A stretch of 64,000 bases of DNA, from positions 310,001-374,000 of the forward strand of contig NZ_JAKRGF010000002.1 of assembly GCF_022347685.1 (NCBI RefSeq). Direction: 5' to 3'. The notes below the pieces were generated by a model. The model made no database searches. It worked only from the letters and a program-made list of their open reading frames with translations, and had not been told where the DNA came from. The translations under genes were made by a program, and so were the position numbers. Source of the stretch: Thalassobius sp. Cn5-15 (GTDB lineage: Bacteria > Pseudomonadota > Alphaproteobacteria > Rhodobacterales > Rhodobacteraceae). Of this stretch, positions 61,417-64,000 are shown one piece after another (the first letter of the stretch is position 1; each line of letters opens with the position of its first letter).

Positions 61417-61965
61417 TCACCCCTTGCTGCGGCGCTTGTGTTCCTCAAGCCGGGGAAAAATCTCGACGAAATTGCAGGGCATGTGGCGGTAATCCAGCTG
61501 GTATTTCAGGATTTCATCCCAGGCATCCTTGCACGCCCCTGTACTGCCAGGCAGGGCAAACAGATAGGTGCCGCCCGCGACGCCACCTGTCGCGCGGCTC
61601 TGCACGGCAGAGGTGCCGATTTTCTGCATTGAGACGATGGTGAATACGGTGCCGAATGCGTCAATCTCTTTTTCATAGACATCGCGGTGCGCCTCCACCG
61701 TGACATCGCGACCCGTCAGGCCAGTGCCGCCCGTCGAAATCACCACATCCACCACTGGATCAGCGATCCATGCGCGCAACTGGTCGGCAATTGCATCGCG
61801 TTCATCACGGATGATCTGACGATACGCCACCGTATGGCCCGCCGTCTCTATCCGACTCACCAGCGTGTCACCGGACCGGTCCTGCGACAGATCGCGGGTG
61901 TCCGAAACGGTTAGCACCGCGATGCGAACGGGAATGAACTCTCTGCTTTCATCAATGCGCGACAT
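61417..61965 (-). CDS. moaB: Molybdenum cofactor biosynthesis protein B
   Basis: A 182-residue MogA/MoaB-type protein catalysing molybdopterin adenylylation or a related step. Motifs include AVLTVSDTRDLSQDRSGD, VDVVISTGGTGLTGRDVT, SMQKIGTSAVQSRATGG and LPGSTGACKDAWDE. It is 15 bp after the LysE-type exporter gene, apparently an operon end. Confidence 0.93.
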   Translation of the reverse strand: MSRIDESREFIPVRIAVLTVSDTRDLSQDRSGDTLVSRIETAGHTVAYRQIIRDERDAIADQLRAWIADPVVDVVISTGGTGLTGRDVTVEAHRDVYEKEIDAFGTVFTIVSMQKIGTSAVQSRATGGVAGGTYLFALPGSTGACKDAWDEILKYQLDYRHMPCNFVEIFPRLEEHKRRSKG

Positions 61966-61980
61966 ATATGAACTCTCTGC

Positions 61981-62604
61981 TTATCCGCGTTCCAGAAGGG
62001 CAAGGCGCACCGCCAGCCCGGCAAAAATAGTGGCGCTGATGCGGCCCAGCCAGCGGGCAAACAGCGGGCTTTGCATCATCACACGTCCGGCGCTGCCAGC
62101 AAATATACCGATCCCACCGTTGATGAGCGCCCCACCTGTGGCCAGCACCGCGCCGAAAATCATAAACTGCGCCAACACCGCGCCGCGCGCCGGATCAACG
62201 AATTGCGGCACAAAGGCCAGCACGAACAAGATAAACTTGGGGTTCGTCAGATTCACCATCAGCCCCTCCCGAAACGCCCGCACTGTCGGCGCGGCCACAG
62301 CATCTGTGCTGAGGTCGGAAGGGTTCAACGACATCCACGCCACATACAGGAGGTAACACACCCCCAGCCAACGGATCACGTCAAAGGCCACGGGGAACGC
62401 CGCGACCAGTGCAGACAGACCCAAACCCGCCAGTGCAGTATGGATCACCCCACCAACTGAGATCCCCAGGCTGGCCGCCACCGCAGGCCGCGCCCCAGAT
62501 CGCAATCCCTGCCCAAGGCAGAACAGCATATCCGGTCCAGGGGTAAGGTTCAGCGCCAGCGCTGCAGGAATAAAGGCCAGCAGGGTGACAGGATCAACGA
62601 TCAT
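61981..62604 (-). CDS. LysE/RhtB-family amino acid exporter
   Basis: A 207-residue membrane protein with about six helices and the family signature FIPAALALNLTPGPDMLFCLGQGLRSG and VNLTNPKFILFVLAFVPQFV. ATG 62604 follows GAGGTGGG; the in-frame GTG six bases earlier is less likely. The substrate, probably an amino acid or derivative, is not known. It is cotranscribed with the UDG-like gene upstream and moaB downstream. Confidence 0.88.
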   Translation of the reverse strand: MIVDPVTLLAFIPAALALNLTPGPDMLFCLGQGLRSGARPAVAASLGISVGGVIHTALAGLGLSALVAAFPVAFDVIRWLGVCYLLYVAWMSLNPSDLSTDAVAAPTVRAFREGLMVNLTNPKFILFVLAFVPQFVDPARGAVLAQFMIFGAVLATGGALINGGIGIFAGSAGRVMMQSPLFARWLGRISATIFAGLAVRLALLERG

Positions 62605-62611
62605 GCCCACC

Positions 62612-63415
62612 TCAGCCGTTCAGGTAAGCGCGCAGCGCCAAAAGGTCGGTCCAAGTGTCCCGCTTCGCCGCCGGATTGTTCAGCAGGCGCTGTGGTTCCA
62701 GCATCGGCAGCGCGGGTATGCCCAGTGCCTCCCCCCATTGGCCGCGCAGACGGGAAATGCCGCGTTTGGCCAGCAGCGCCTGACAGGGCAAATTGCCCAT
62801 CAGCACCAGCACATCAGGTTTGGCCAGCTGAATGTGACGTTCAAGAAACGGCTTCATCATCGCAATTTCCGCAGGCGACGCATCCCGGTTCGTCGGCCCA
62901 CGCCACGGCAGGACGGTGGTGATATAGACGCCGCTGTCCCGCTCCGGGCTGGTGCGGTCCAGATCAATCGCGGCCAGCATTTTATCGAGCAGCGTACCTT
63001 GGGAGCCAACATAGGGTTTGCCCAAACGGTCCTCTTCGCGGTTCGGCGCTTCGCCCACGATCATCACGCGGGCCCCGGCCAGACCATCCCCGAACACAAG
63101 GCTGCGCGCGCCCTGTTTCAATTCACAATGCGGGAAGGTTTCCAAGGCCGCGCGTAGGCTGGGCAGATCATTGGCGGAGGCGGCGGCCGCGCGCGCCTCT
63201 GCCGGTGGATCAACCTTGGGCTTCGCCACAGGTGCCGGCGCACGGCGTTTGCCGTCAGGCCCAGCTGCGGCGGCAGCGGGTTTGGGTTGCGCCTGTTGCA
63301 GGTCATAGCGATTAATCGGCGCCGCGCAGAGCGTTTCATCAACGCCCAGCTCCAGCTGCCAATCCAACATCGCAAGCGCGACATGATAGTCTAGGGCCGA
63401 TTCCACCTGTTCCAT
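62612..63415 (-). CDS. Family-4-like uracil-DNA glycosylase with an altered catalytic motif
   Basis: A 267-residue protein. The C-terminal part fits Fe-S family 4 UDGs of Alphaproteobacteria: HCELKQGARSLVFGDG, MIVGEAPNREEDRLGKPYVG (motif 1), VLPWRGPTNRDASP and LVLMGNLPCQALL. The expected second active-site motif H-P-A-Y-L-L-R-N-P-A-A-K-R reads E-P-Q-R-L-L-N-N-P-A-A-K-R (LEPQRLLNN), so the conserved histidine is Glu. The N-terminal roughly 70 residues are Pro/Ala-rich. Uracil excision may be lost or changed. It is the gene after plsY on the same strand. Confidence 0.8.
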   Translation of the reverse strand: MEQVESALDYHVALAMLDWQLELGVDETLCAAPINRYDLQQAQPKPAAAAAGPDGKRRAPAPVAKPKVDPPAEARAAAASANDLPSLRAALETFPHCELKQGARSLVFGDGLAGARVMIVGEAPNREEDRLGKPYVGSQGTLLDKMLAAIDLDRTSPERDSGVYITTVLPWRGPTNRDASPAEIAMMKPFLERHIQLAKPDVLVLMGNLPCQALLAKRGISRLRGQWGEALGIPALPMLEPQRLLNNPAAKRDTWTDLLALRAYLNG

Positions 63416-63468
63416 AGTCTGAAGTTACCGCGCAGATGCGACAGGTGAAAGGGTGGTTACAAAACGGC

Positions 63469-64000
63469 TCACTTCTGCCCGATACGCGGCTCTTCGCCCT
63501 TGCGCAGGCGGGCGATGTTGGCGCGGTGCGTCCAGAAGATCAAGAGCGTCAGCGCCGCACCCATCACGATCATCTGACCATACCCCAACACCACCATCCA
63601 AAAGGTCGAGATTGCCGCCGCCACCAGTGCAGACAGCGACGAAATCCGCGCAATCACCGCCGTGGCCAGCCATGTCAGACAGGCAGCGACACCAACGGGC
63701 CACGCCAGTGCCAGCAACAAGCCAAGGAAAGTCGCAACCCCCTTGCCGCCCTTGAACTTCAGCCACACGGGGAAGCAATGGCCGAAAAACGCCATCAGAC
63801 CCGCCAGTTGTGCTGCATCCTCACCGGCAAAGGCACGGGCCAGCAGAACCGCAACCGCCGCCTTACCACCGTCAAGGATCAGCGTCAGCGCTGCGGCGAG
63901 TTTGTTGCCGGTGCGCAAAACATTGGTGGCCCCGATATTGCCAGACCCGATGCTGCGCAGATTGCCCAACCCCATCACAGCGGCCAGCACCATGCCAAAG
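63469..64000 (-). CDS. plsY: Glycerol-3-phosphate acyltransferase PlsY, truncated by the window edge
   Basis: A membrane acyltransferase that moves acyl groups from acyl-phosphate to glycerol-3-phosphate. The visible 177 residues include motif 1 (SIGSGNIGATNVLRTGNK), motif 2 (FKGGKGVATFLG) and motif 3 (ARISSLSAL), plus about four membrane helices. The N-terminus lies beyond position 64000. It is convergent with nothing here; the UDG-like gene follows on the same strand after 53 bp. Confidence 0.93.
   Translation of the reverse strand, partial: FGMVLAAVMGLGNLRSIGSGNIGATNVLRTGNKLAAALTLILDGGKAAVAVLLARAFAGEDAAQLAGLMAFFGHCFPVWLKFKGGKGVATFLGLLLALAWPVGVAACLTWLATAVIARISSLSALVAAAISTFWMVVLGYGQMIVMGAALTLLIFWTHRANIARLRKGEEPRIGQK

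Noticed and set aside
1-64000. CRISPR arrays, insertion sequences, prophage, integrases, tRNA or rRNA genes
   Set aside because: No regular spaced repeats, transposase or integrase motifs, att-like direct repeats next to tRNA, or tRNA cloverleaf were seen on reading both strands.

Overview
This window looks like chromosomal core DNA of a marine alphaproteobacterium of the Rhodobacteraceae, most probably the Roseobacter group. The evidence is high GC, a free-standing 44-residue aa3-type cytochrome c oxidase subunit IV, class I lysyl-tRNA synthetase, a short (441 aa) GltX, phaA/phaB, EtfQO, a DmdC-type acyl-CoA dehydrogenase and many Roseobacter-type small proteins. I see no phage, transposon, integrase, CRISPR array, rRNA or tRNA. 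Coding density is high, and most gaps under 250 bp hold a hairpin, a leader or an operator.

Layout. 1-6 kb: the 3' end of lysK, a DUF4864 protein, a large beta-helix (pectate-lyase-3) protein, an FMN split-barrel protein, a monooxygenase-like protein, trxC and a cold shock gene. 6-11 kb: a divergent tesA / ybbA-ybbP-type cluster and an inositol-phosphatase-family gene. 11-18 kb: a Hint-domain protein with lectin-like repeats, then the gcvT-gcvH-gcvP operon led by a tandem glycine riboswitch. 17.7-19 kb: an NsrR-type Fe-S regulator facing a gamma-glutamylcyclotransferase-like gene across a perfect FNR box. 19-26 kb: a CBS-pair protein, gltX, an exported metallo-hydrolase, nadE, a MORN-repeat protein and an SDR. 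26.7-28.6 kb: a leucine-rich leader peptide followed by leuA. 28.7-34.7 kb: a histidine kinase, lysA, a TlpA-like protein, argH, a tiny LptM-like lipoprotein and an EAL phosphodiesterase. 34.7-39.4 kb: phaA, phaB, a LysR regulator with an EamA exporter, and DUF465. 39.5-45.2 kb: trmN6, DUF2007, a polyprenyl diphosphate synthase, a TPR lipid/cell-envelope-type protein and etfQO. 45.4-49.3 kb: soxR and a VOC gene across a SoxR box, greA, a membrane protein and azlCD. 49.3-56.3 kb: a lipoprotein with a possible permuted papain fold, coxIV, DUF6173, an MBL hydrolase and acyl-CoA dehydrogenase pair, sua5, yqgE and a DsbD-alpha protein. 56.4-64 kb: an RND pump with its adaptor, moaB, a LysE exporter, a family-4 UDG-like protein and the 3' part of plsY.

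Regulation is the most informative layer. Four cis-regulatory assemblies can be read directly: the tandem glycine riboswitch before gcvT, the leucine leader peptide with competing hairpins before leuA, the FNR box plus palindrome before the NsrR-type gene, and an 18-bp SoxR palindrome set in a 19-bp promoter spacer. Two convergent or internal gaps carry dense nested palindromes that may be copies of a dispersed element. I did not find a clearly new multi-gene system. The best candidates for under-described biology are the repeat-plus-Hint protein, the structured RNA element inside the gcv operon, the UDG-like protein without its usual catalytic histidine, and the leuA leader.
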